DNA of 23,215 nt from Auxenochlorella pyrenoidosa (Eukaryota > Chlorophyta > Trebouxiophyceae > Chlorellales > Chlorellaceae), in the NCBI GenBank assembly GCA_001430745.1, contig KQ481955.1, positions 604,839 through 628,053 of the forward strand, given 5' to 3'. Position 1 is the stretch's first letter; each line of letters starts with the position of its first letter. The notes beneath the pieces were generated by a model. The model was not told the origin of the DNA. It did no database searches and was given only the letters and a program-made list of their open reading frames with translations. Position numbers and translations under genes: made by a program. Below, one piece after another: positions 7,861 to 19,139 of the stretch.

Positions 7861-10095
7861 CTAGCCCTGCTCCTCCTCCTCTGGCACCGCCACCGTGTAG
7901 TTCATGGCCAGCCGCCCACCATCCACGTACACCACCTGCACAGGTGGCGCCACGTGGCAGCCAGGCAGCGCCCTGCATGACCCGTCAGGTGAAACGTGAC
8001 CACGCAGGGCAGGCTGCGGCGCACTCCCTCTGCCTCCGCCGACCAACAGCTGTCCACGCCAGCCTGCCAGCTCCGCTGCATCTGTGCTGCCTGCAAGCAC
8101 AGGCTCGCCCTGAGGCCTCCCTACTCCAACACCCATCCACCCACCTGGCCCGTCATGTACGATGCGTCGTCTGAGCACAGGAACTTGACAACGTTGCCCA
8201 CCTGCTAAGGGAGCAGGATGGGCGCCGTGAGCGCAGCACTCCTGGGTGAGGCGTGCCTTGCCCCTTCCAGGTGGCGACCTGCCGGGAGCCCAGCCACAGA
8301 CGCCTGCGCATGTGCCCATCACAGACATGCTGACCCGTTGAACCTGCTGCGAACAAACATGGGGTGGGGTGGGGTGGGTGGTGGCGGTTGGGGGGGCCTC
8401 ACCTCAATGGGCTCTGCCACCCGCAGCATGGGCGTGCGCGACATCACCCTGTTCATCGCCGCCTTGTCGCTCACCACTGCGCGCAGGCAGCCGACCAGGC
8501 ATGCGCACCACGCCAGAGCAGTTGGTGCAGTCAAGAGAGCACGCCGGGAGGTGGAGGGCAGGCAAGCCTGGCAGAGCAGGGCCGGCTGGGCCTGGGCCAG
8601 CCGGCGGGCAGCCACTTACCGCGCTTTGCCTAGCTGGCGCGCACTGCTGCTCCCTGGGCTGCACGACCCCGCCTGCCACAGGCTGCTCCCTCTCCAACTG
8701 GCTGCTGGCCCGGGAAGCGCCACAGTGCCGGCAGCCCTCACCAGACGCCAGCACATCAGTGCGGATGCTGCCCGGGCCCACAGCATTCACCCTGATCTTG
8801 TGCGGCGCCAGCGCCAGCGCCATGCTGCAACAGGTGAACGTAGCAGCAGAACAAGCGCTGCCCTGGGTGCTTCCTGGCGCTGTTCCGGGTGGCAAATGCT
8901 GGCGGGCAGTCGGGTCGCCCACACAGGAGCACGCCACAAACATCCATGCTCTCCCGGGAACTTGCCATCTCGTCAGGTTGTTCACCCCTCCCTTGCTGGC
9001 GTTGTAGCCAGCAATCGAGGGGATGGCCGTGATGCCGTTCACGCTGCTCATTGTGACAATGGATCCGCCCCGGCCCTGCGCCACCATTTGCCGCGCAGCC
9101 GCCTGGCCCGTCTGCAGAGGCAGTGAGCGGGCGTGCTGGCTGCAGCTGGCCAGCCCCATGCAGGAGCAGTCGCATGCACGTTGCAGGCATCCTCATGCAT
9201 GCATGCTCGTCAGCTACTGCCGCCCCTGACAGCCGGACCCCTGCCAATTGCCGAGCAGAGGGCGAGCGCCTCGTGCTGGTGGTTGGCAGGGATCCGGCTG
9301 TCAAAGGCGAGCGCCCTCTGCTCGGCGCCAGCCACGCCCCAGCACCCACCAGGAAGACTCCCTTCAGGTTGACGCGTATGACTGCATCGAAGTCGTCCTC
9401 GCTCATCTCCAGGAAGTCGGCGGCCCGCACGATGCCCGCGTTGCAGACCGCCACATCCAGCGACCCAAACTGGGACACTGCCGCCGCCACGGCCGCCTCC
9501 ACCTGGCGGGCAAGAGGCGGCAGGTGTGGGGCAGGGCGACTTGAACTGAGCGGTAGTAAACGTGCTTGGCCCTTTGCACCGGAGCCCCACCGCTTGAGAG
9601 GAGCTTCTTCAGTTGAAGTGCGCGTCCCATGGCAGAGCACCATGTGCGAGCCCCTGCAGCAGGGCACGACTCGCACCTGGGCCTTGTCGCCGACGTCGCA
9701 CACCGCTGTGCCGGCAGCGATGCCCTCGCCACGCAGCTCCTGCTCCGCCTTGGCCAGCCCCGCTGCGTCCACATCAGCCAGCAGCACCTTGGCACCCGCG
9801 CGGCCCAGCGCCTGGGCGCAGGCGTAGCCAATGCCTGCGAGTGGCGAGTGCCGGGATTTCGCTGTGGGGGCGAGCGCAGAAAGGCTTCAGTAATTAGCAC
9901 ACAACGAGTGACATGATTGATTGCAGCTAGCAGGGAGCAACTTGCTAATGCAGGGCGGTGGCAGCGGGCGGTGGCGGCGAGGAGGCACTAGGCCGCCGAT
10001 GAACGATGGATGCACGACATGGATGGTGCACATGCATATACATCACCCTTGGCTCCTCCAGTGATGAGGGCCACCTTGTTGGCAAGCCCGGCCAT
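7861..10095 (-). CDS. Short-chain dehydrogenase/reductase, classical type (about 264 aa, 8 exons)
   Basis: This is an NAD(P)-dependent oxidoreductase of the classical SDR family. Exons on the minus strand are 10047-10095, 9677-9834, 9350-9502, 8966-9111, 8742-8824, 8403-8476, 8145-8201 and 7861-7935. Phases agree and give 264 residues, the usual family length. The dinucleotide motif T12-G-G-A-K-G-I-G19 is split by intron 1. Asp37 at the end of the second strand suggests NAD(H) rather than NADP(H). NAG is at 90-92, and the catalytic Ser143, Tyr156 and Lys160 are present (MSSVNG and YNASK). PGSI and the C-terminal VYVDGG are also typical. The protein ends in an acidic EEEEQG tail. The substrate cannot be deduced; acetoacyl-carrier and sugar dehydrogenases look alike. 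No targeting peptide is seen. Intron 4 uses a GC donor. Confidence 0.92.
8361..8378 (+). other. G-quadruplex-type motif in a dehydrogenase intron
   Basis: Three runs of four G and one of three G, separated by single T bases, meet the strict G-quadruplex pattern; more G runs follow to 8396. The transcript of the minus-strand gene carries the C-rich complement, just after a 5' splice site at 8402. Confidence 0.75.
9250..9326. repeat. Inverted repeat (15-bp perfect stem) in a dehydrogenase intron
   Basis: GCCGAGCAGAGGGCG at 9250-9264 is the exact reverse complement of 9312-9326, with about 47 bases between. It lies within the intron 9112-9349 and could fold as a hairpin in DNA or pre-mRNA. Confidence 0.8.
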
Positions 10096-10551
10096 GAACT
10101 CTGGAGCGGCTGTACCGGGAGCCTTTTCTCAACGCTACAATGATGATCAGGATGTGTTATGTCGGCGTAAGGGAATCGGCTGACATCTCGCCGCGCAAGA
10201 GTGCCCTGCCGCAACCAGAGGTGCACAGTAAGCAGGGCACCCATCGCATGTGGTAATGGTGGAGGCGTGCTGCTCAATGACAACACCTGCATTACCCCTC
10301 AATTTGCATCGTCGCAGCACAGGCAATAGGCCGTCCTGTACAACTTTCAAGTCCTCAAGTCTTGGTTCTCGGGGTCAGGGCCTCTTCTGTCGTAAAGCAA
10401 ATTTTCTACACAGTGTTGCCGCAACTTTGAGCAGCACAGGGCAGGAAACAGCGAACCCAAAATGCAACCAATCGCGGGGATCACTCGATAGAGGCGCCCC
10501 CGGGAGCTTCTGTAGCTCGTGTGGATGCTGGCAGTCTGGTGAGGTGCGGGC
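10096..10551. promoter_or_regulatory. Divergent promoter region between the dehydrogenase and SUMO protease genes
   Basis: About 456 bases lie between two start codons that point away from each other. The region has lower GC than the genes around it. No obvious TATA box or conserved coding segment was recognised. Both 5' leaders must lie here. Confidence 0.5.
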
Positions 10552-13500
10552 ATGGTCGGCCAGGATCCCTTTCTCCGGCGAGCAGCGGAGGCAGCGGCTG
10601 CAGCGGCAGCGCCGCCTCCGCCCTCCTCACTGGACGAATTGACTGCCGTGCTCGACAACCCGCTGGCCATTGCCCGACAGCGCGTCAAGCACGAGTCCCT
10701 GCAGCAGCTGAACCAGCACCTGTATAAGGACTCTCGCAAAAGGGCGCTGCCAGACGCACAGCAGGCGCTGCAGAGGCAGCGCCAGCTGCTGGACCGGCTG
10801 CTGACGCTGAAGGATGGCGGCGAGAAAATGGCCATCATGGTAGCGCGCCATGAGCGGTATGTGGCGCTGCTGCAGGAGGAGCAGCGTGAGCAGGCAGAAA
10901 AGCAGCGCCAGCGGCAGTTGCAGCACGCGCCTGCATCGCCCCGGCAGCACGCACCTGATGGCGAGCAGCAGCCAAACAGGTCAAAGGTCTGGCTAGCCAA
11001 GGTGAGTCCCTGCTGCTAATGCTGCATACCAGCAGAGCGCCGGGCAGCCGTTGGGGGCTGCCCTTTTGTCCCTGCCACTGGTGGGTGCTGCAGCTGTTGG
11101 AGACGCCGGTGTGCGGGCTGCGCCCTAACTTGTGTAGCCATCGCGGCAACTTTGACAGTGGTTCCATGACCTCGTGCCACATGAAATGCAGGCGATCTCA
11201 AACCAGGAGGAGGCGCGCGCAGCTGGTGGGCGGTCGCCTCATGGCACTGCGGCGGCGGCGGCGGCGGCGCCACCAGCCCAGGGGCTGCCTGGGAGCCGGC
11301 AGGTTGTGCCCAAGCCTCAACAGCAGCTGACTGGCAGCCGTGACTACCGCGACCTTGGGAACGCGCTGCCTGCAGCAGTGAGCACCCTCATCTTGCAGTT
11401 TGCTGCCTCCTGCCTGCCTTGCTGTGGCACGGCCGCCCCTTCTCCGCTGTTGCATTCTGGCGTGAAGGTATGCAGCTCACGCCGTGGCTGTTGCATTTCG
11501 ATGCGGATGGTCCAAGCATACTGGATGCCCAATCCCACGTGCCTGCCTGCATGTTTTATCATGCAGCGTGGTGCACCCCAGCAGTCCAAGCGGCATGACC
11601 GGCTGGTGGGCGTGAGCGGCGCAGCTGGAGCGCAGCAGCAGCGGCAGCACCCCGCACCACGGCCGGGCGGCAAGCAGCAGTCGCTGCCAGAGTTTATGCA
11701 GCAGCACCCAGTCAGCCTGCCCACGTGTGCCTTCTGCTCCAAAGAGGCTGCGACTGACAAGGAGCTGAAGCCAGCGCGGGTGGGTGCCTTGGGACAGCTG
11801 CCTGCTAGTGCGCTTAGCCGATGGCCAGCTGCCGGCACGCTTGCTTGCCCCGGTCAGGTCAGGCCCGTTTGCAAGAGGTGCAGCACGCCAGCCAGTCTAC
11901 AGTGCAGCCAAAAATTGCTTAAGATCGTGTTGCTGTCAGCACCATCTGCCCCTAAGCCCTGTAGCTGGGCCCCCCCCTTCCCCCCCGCCCCCCGTCTGTG
12001 CAGGTTGTGGAGAATGGTGCCGTGGTTCAGGTCTGCTTCAATTGCATGGTGGTGAACGCGGCTATTGTGCAGCCTCTTGTGCACCAGCGGCAGGATGCTG
12101 GCCAGCCAGCAGACCGCAGCGGCGGCAGGCAGCAGGCAGCGCAGCAGGTGCGTCCGCAGCTGGCGCTGCGCCCAACCGACCATGGCAGCCAGGCGCGCCA
12201 GGCCCCGCTTGGCGCGCAGTTTATGGCCGGCGGCGAGCAGCTGCCGGCGCTTGGCGGTGCGCGGGGCCCCTCCCGCGGCAAGGGCAAGCAGGCGGTGCAG
12301 CCGCGCAAGCGCAAGGGGGAGAGCGATGAGGATTACGACGATTCCGTGGAGCGGCGGCAGCGGCAGCCGGGCCCGGGCAGGCGCAGCGGGCGGTACGGCC
12401 TGCCACAGGGCGACGGCAGCGACTCAGACTCGCTCGGACGTTTGATGCGGCGTCGGCCCGCTGCGCAGCGCAAGCAGGCGGCCAACGTGAGCTTATTGCA
12501 GCCGGGAGCCCGGTCACTGCAGCTAGCATGTTGCTGTGTGTGCCTCTCTGCCCAGCGCCGCCGCCCAGTGGGGCATTGCCGGTGGCCAGGGTTCCTTCCG
12601 TGCTCTATCAGCTAATATGCTGCCTCCTCCTGTGTCGCGCTGCAGGCGGACCCTGTGCTCATCGACATCCTCAGCGATGACGACCCCGTTGGCGGCGAGC
12701 AGGGCGGCGCCAATGCCACCAACGCGACGGCGGGGGGCGCGGAGCAGGCCGTCACCCGGTGCACACGGCCGGCACGCGCCGCCGCCTACCGCTCCACCGC
12801 AGAGCGCTTCAAGGTGGGGCGCCAGGCATCAGGGGGGCTGAGCAGGCGCAGCGTTCTAGGGCAGCGTGCGCCAGGCTGTGAGGTTGTGACGCCGGGTTCC
12901 GCAGTCCGGTTCTGCTGTGCACCCAGCCCGCGCCCCCACCTGCCTGCCTGCCCTGCCGCTCTCACACCCGCCCCACGCCTCGGCCCCTCCCACAGGGCCT
13001 CAAGTGCCTGTACCCGCCCGGGGGCGGCCCCGGCTCTGTGGAGGTCACCCACCTGGACCTGCCCCGCCTGGACCGCGACGAGTTCCTGAACGACACCGTC
13101 ATCGACTTCTACCTCAGGTGGGGTGGTGGCACCTGCGGGCTGGGGTGTGGGACGGGCTGCCTAGCGCGGGGGAGGTGTCGTGTCGGCACTACCAGATGGG
13201 TGGGCAGGCGTGGGAGGGGCACCGCAGGCAGGTGTGCCGGGACCAGGGACGAGCGATGTGGCTTGAATCAAGCAGCGGTCCCAGGCGGGCTGGCTTGCGC
13301 GAGCGCGCTGCCACTGCCTGCATTGGCTTGCAGCCGGTCCTCCACACCAGCCTTCTATGCGCTTCTGCGACCTTGACTCCTTGCTTCCTCAGTTCCTGCC
13401 TGCTACGCTGCTCGACTGCTGCGCCCGTGCAGCCTGCTCTTCAGCACCGCCCTGCCCAACATCACCGGCCCTTCCATGTCGCCTGCAGGTGGCTGCAAGA

Positions 13501-16500
13501 CCAGCTCCCACCCGAGGTGGCCAAGCGCTGCTACTTCTTCAACACCTTCTTCTTCACCAAGCTCACTGAGACGTCAGGTGGGTGTGCGCCGCGGGGGCAA
13601 GGCGGCGCTTGCAATGAGGAGGGAGCTGGCCCCAGCCGTGAACATGCAGCAGGGTTGGTTTGCTGCATGGTCTCACCCCGGCAGATGCTCGCTTGCAGCA
13701 GCTCGTGGGCAGCGGTGCCTCTGGCCCTGCCTCCAGCGTGCAGCCTGCACTTCGTCGGGTGGCCATGCTGTGGTCCACTGCCCTGCCTGCCCGTGCCTGC
13801 CCTGCAGGTGGCAGCCTGTCCGAGGAGGTGGAGGCGTATGCCAAGCAGATTGGGGCCAAGACGGACAAGCTGCAGACGCTGCGCAACCACCAAAAGGTCA
13901 AGAAGTGGACCAAGGTGGGCCAGGGCCGGTGGGGCAGGTCGAGCCGGGCGAGCCTGGGCTTGATACTGCGGCCTGAAGAGTGCCCAGGCTGCGAGCAGCG
14001 GTTTGGGCCGGTGCCAAGCATGCTTGGAGCTTGTTGCAGGGTTAAGGGGCTTTGATGCACCCGGTAACGCTCACGCCAGTTGATGTGCTGGTGGTCTGCC
14101 CACTGCCTGCGGCCCGTGCCGGCTCCCGGGGCTGCAGGATGTGGACCTCTTTGATAAGGACTTCATCTTTGTGCCGGTGCACGAGGCGCTGCACTGGAGC
14201 CTGATGGTGGTGTGCCACCCGGGTGGGTGCCATTGATTTAAACCGCTTGCGCGTATGGCTGGGGCTGGGCTGCCATGTTGATGGGCCAGTTGAAACCGCC
14301 AGCGCAGCCTCGCGACATGCTCAAGCCTGCGTCCATGCCGCATTGCCTCCATGTCCCGGCCCTCCCCGCAGGCGTGGTGCCAGACAAGGTGGTGGTGCCG
14401 CTGCAGGGGCAGGCGGGCGAGGTGGCCGGGGGCGGGGGCAAGGAGGGCGAGAAGGCGTCTCAGGAGGACGACGCCAAGCCTGGCCAGCCGACGCCCTGCA
14501 TCCTGCACATGGACTCCATTAAAGGCGAGGAGGCCTCGATGCGCTTGGTGCTGCTGGCAGGGTGAAGGCTCAGGCGCAACCTGTGGCCGCAGAGCTAATG
14601 CTGCCGCCGTCTTTCTAGCGTTGTGCCCTGCCGATGCGCGAGGGCTGCAGCAGCCATTTCAGCAAACTGGTGCTGACCTGCCCCTAGCGCCTTCCTGGGC
14701 GCAGGCAGCCACAGGATGTCGCACTTTACCAACAAGCTGCGGCTCTATCTGGAGTTTGAGTGGGACCTCAAGGTGGGGTGGCAGGGCTGGAGGGTCGAGC
14801 AGCTCCCGAGTGCCCGCCAACTCAGAGAGGTGCAGCAGGCTGCGCTGCTGCATGCGTAGCTGGCATGAAGCGCCCTTGCTGCCACCCGCGCCAGCAGCCT
14901 CCTCTTGGCCAGGTGGCCTGCCTGCATCGCACCTCGAACCTCCATCGCTGCCTCGACTGCCCAGGTTAAGCCAGCATTTTGTGCCATCCCTGCCATGCAG
15001 GCGTTGCAGGGGCCACGTGACTCGGTGCCGGCACGCTGGGCGGCAGCGCACCCAGGCCAGCGGCGGCGCTGGTATCTCACCGACTTCCCAGCCCGCTCGC
15101 TCAAGGTGAGCAGCTTCCTGCTCAGCTGCTCAGCCGTGGGCGAAAGTTGTCGTGCGCTTGCGCGCAGCCAACGCCATCAATTGTTGACATGCCGGCACGT
15201 CTGCGGCCAGCGCATCGTCAGCTCTGCCTGCTCCTCTCCCGGCAAATCGGTTTTGGGTAAACCTCGGCACTTGTCAAGCAAGCCAGGCGCAACCGCTCGG
15301 CCCTGCAGGTGCCCAAGCAGGACAACCACTGCGACTGCGGGCTCTTCATGTGCAGCTACCCCGAGTTCTTCACCTACCGCCTGCCCCAAGGTGGGCGGCC
15401 TGGGCTCCAGTGTGAACAGCGGACCTGCACCCTTGTCCTGTGAACAGCCTCTGAAACAGTCAGGGCAGCCAGTGCGTCTGGGGCATGAGCCGCCCAGTTG
15501 CCTCCAGCACCTGCCAGTGCAGCCGTGCCTGCGCATACTGCACTCTGCCTTGCGCGCCCAGCAAGCAGCCCTGCGTGGCCGCTGGCCTGCGTCGACTGCA
15601 CCCAGTCAACCCTCCCAACCCCCTGCTGGCCCCCCCGCCTGGCGCAGCCATCAACCTGAAGGAGGTGTCCGACCTGAACGCCACCTACGCGCGCACCAAC
15701 CGGGACCTGTTTGAGGGCACAGACCACTACTACCCAGGTGGGCCCGCCCGCCTGTGCTTGCAGCCCTGTCCAGACGCATCAAAGGATGGAAACGCACAGC
15801 AAGCAGCCTTGGGTCCGGGCACATTGAGCTGCACAGTGGCGTGCTGGTGGGCATCGGGGCGCCGCGCTGCTGCAGTAAGCCTTGCGAGCTGGGGTTGGAT
15901 CAGTACGGCCGGGCTGGCTGGGCTTCCCCCCAATCGCCGGGGGCGGCGCTTATGCTGGTGGCATGCCCTGAGGCCCGCACCCAGCCTGCGCCCGCAGGCC
16001 TGCTGACCGAGCGCTGGTTCCCGGACAGCAACCCCACCAACCTGCGCTACGAGATGCGCCGGCAGATCTTGGAGCTCATGGCGGTGAGTGACCTGGAGTG
16101 GGCGGTGGCCTTGAATGCACTGGGGTTGGCCTGGACCACCCGGGGCTGCGGCATCACCGCGCTGGCCGCTCCGTAAGGCCCGGGAGCAACCTGTCATCAG
16201 TGCGCTGCAGGCGGCAAGGCATGCTTGCTACGCAAGCCAAGCTCCTGTGCCTGAGGGCGCAGGCAGCCAGCGCCCCGCGGCGCACCTGCCTGCTGTTTCT
16301 CACCTTTTTTGTGCTGTCGCCCACCAGCTGCCTGTGGCCCACCAGCACCCCGCCGCCCGCACCTGGCCGGTGCAGGAGCAGCAGGGGCTGGGCGTGCGCC
16401 GGGGGGACGGCACCTGGGAGTGGAAGGAGGGCGACCCGCTGGCGGGCGAGGTGGCCAAGGAGCTGCTGGACCTCAACGCCCAGCTGGCAGAGAGCCCGGT

Positions 16501-17613
16501 GAGGGGGGCCGCAGCGGGGGGCGCCCATGCTGTGCGCGGCGGATGGGTGCATGCAGGCCCGCGGGTGCATATGGGCTGAAGGCTCGCTTGCCAAAGAGAG
16601 ACAGCTTGAATGGGTGCGCTCGAACAGAGTGGCGGTCTGATGAGCGGGGTTTGAGCGCCTGCAGAGGCCCTGTGCACTTGATGCCGATGTCAAGAGGTGA
16701 GGTGGCACGCCTGCAACGCCTCAACTGCCTGCAGTACATGCGGCCCAAGGAGTGGGAGCCCATGGGCGAGACCAGGAAGAGGGAGCGCTCGGTGGCGCTG
16801 GCAAAGCGGCAGGCGGACCGGCAGGCAGAGGAGGAGGAGCGGAAGGCAAAGCGGCAGCAGCGGCAGTCGGCGGCGGCCAAACGGGTGTGCACCGGGGTGG
16901 GGTATGCGTGATTGGTTGACAAGCCGCCCGGCACCAGGTGTGTCTGGACGGCGGCTGCGCAAGCCGGCTGCAGGCCCCAGCTCTGCGCGCTGCCTGCCCT
17001 GTCAAGGTCAGAAGCTTGCTCACTGCCTGCCTGGTGTGCCAAAGGACAGCCTGTCCTTGCTGCACAGCATGCATGTTGCTCTGGCTTCGCCTGGATTCAT
17101 GGCACAAGGCCGTGATCTCTTCCCTGCCTCGGCAGCATCGCAGGGCGTGCCGAGATGCGCATCCTGCCAATGGGCACCTGGCCCTGTGCTGTCTCGCCGT
17201 TACCTGAATTCCCTCTCATGCACCCCCTCCATTCGCTTCTCACGCAGCTTGCTGATGACAGCGTGGACCCCGACCTGCTAGCAGCGGCGGCAGAACGCCG
17301 CATCAACGGCAGCGCCGGCGGCAGCCCCCCGCCCACGCTCTTCGCGGGAATCAATGTGCGCACCTGGTGGACAGCAGTGCAATGAAAGCTGCACAGGCGT
17401 TACGCATGTAGGGTCTGCCCTTGCGTGTCAGCATCAGCTGGCAGGTTGCAGGCTGTGCAAGTCGAGGCCTGTTTTTATCCAGGTCCTTCTCCGCCATCAT
17501 GCATCACATCCTGTCCCTTGCTTTGCACTCGGCAGGATGTGGCGGCCCAGGCGTCGGATGACAGCCAAGGGGGCTTTGAGCTCGAGCACCTGCCCCGCGG
17601 CGGCCGCCCTCCT

Positions 17614-17647
<34 letters not shown>

Positions 17648-19085
17648 CAGGGGCGGAGCTGCAGCAGGTGTGTCACGTGGCCAAATAGCGGCGTGTTGCC
17701 TTGATGGCTGCAAGCGGTGGTCTGGGGAGCATGCCGTGGCGGTGTCCGGCATGCTTGCATCGCGGCGGGGGCTGCGCCGCTGCCCTGGGCAGGGCTCCCG
17801 CCAGCGCCCAACATGCCACCTCCCGTGAGCTGCTCTGCAGGCAGGGGACGCGCCGCTGGACTCCTCACAGCCATGGGACCAAGGCTTTGCTGTGGACTTG
17901 AGCGGCGATGAGGAGGACCAGGAGGGGGCGAGGGGCCTGCCTGGCTCGGACGCACGGGAGATCGTTCAGGGCTATGAGCGTCAACTTGCGGCCCAGGGCG
18001 CGGCGCAGCAGGGGCAGGCTGCCTGGCAGGCTGTGGTGGAGGACAGCGATGTTGATGAGGGCACCGCCAGGGGAGCGCACCCCGGCAGCCCACCGCGCAG
18101 CGGCGCACAGCAGCAAGCAGAGGGCGAGGAGGAGTCGCCGCCGCGGGCGCGCAGGGGCGGGCGCCCGCAGCGCAAGCGGCAACAGCCAGCAGCGGGGCAG
18201 CCTGAGGAGCAGCAGGCTGCTAAGCTGTCAGCCTCGCCAGCGGAGGCCAAGGCAGCCGCTGGCAGCGACAGCGGCTGCGACAGCCCTGCCACAACATTGG
18301 ATGTGGGTGGCAGCGCCGCAGAAGAGACGGATGGAGAGGTGAGGGTTGGGCCAGGGCAGGGCAGCTGTTTGCAGTGCGAGCCAAGTAGGATCCCTCTGCC
18401 TACTGTGGCAACGTGCCAGCATGTTGGTGTGCCAGCCCCTGCCTCTGCAAGTTCTGCTGCAGGCATTGTCCTGTGGTTCTGACCAGGCTGTGTACCTGCA
18501 CTTTTGAACTGCAGCTTGACATAGTATCAAATCATCCAGCGCCTAGGCGCCAGCAGCACCAGCAGCACAAGCGGCAGCGCACATCGGGTGCACCGCAGCG
18601 CTCGCCGGTGGCGCATGACCGCAGCGGCAAAGGTGCGCAGCATGCCGTCCTGGGCAGCACGTGCAGGTTGCCTTTTGGGCGTGTCCATAAGGGTCACAGG
18701 CTGCATGTGCAGCAAGGTCGCAGGAGCTCGGCCGTGCATGAATCGTGCACCAAAGGCTGAAGGCATGCCTGCACCTTGCGGCGGCCTACGCCGCCTGTGC
18801 AGCCGTGAGCGTGGACTGGTCTCAGGTGGCGCTTGTAGCGGGCGTCCACTGGGATGCCGCTGACGGCAGCCGCAAGCACATGGATGTGCGCATCTGGTAC
18901 AAGGTGGGGTACGGGACGGGAAGTGCGTCCTGGGCATGCAGATGGCAGGTTTGGTGGGCGCACAAGGCAGCTCAGCAACTTCTGCCACCCATAGCCTTTG
19001 CGGAAAGAACACCACGAAGGGTAGCACCTGCATAGCCAGCCAGCGGGCACAGCTTGGGTGCCTGCATGCCTGTCAGCTCAAACTC

Positions 19086-19139
<54 letters not shown>

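Noticed and set aside
8218..9126. Plus-strand frame of about 300 codons over the dehydrogenase
   Set aside because: It covers several exons and introns of the opposite-strand dehydrogenase and has no motif of its own.
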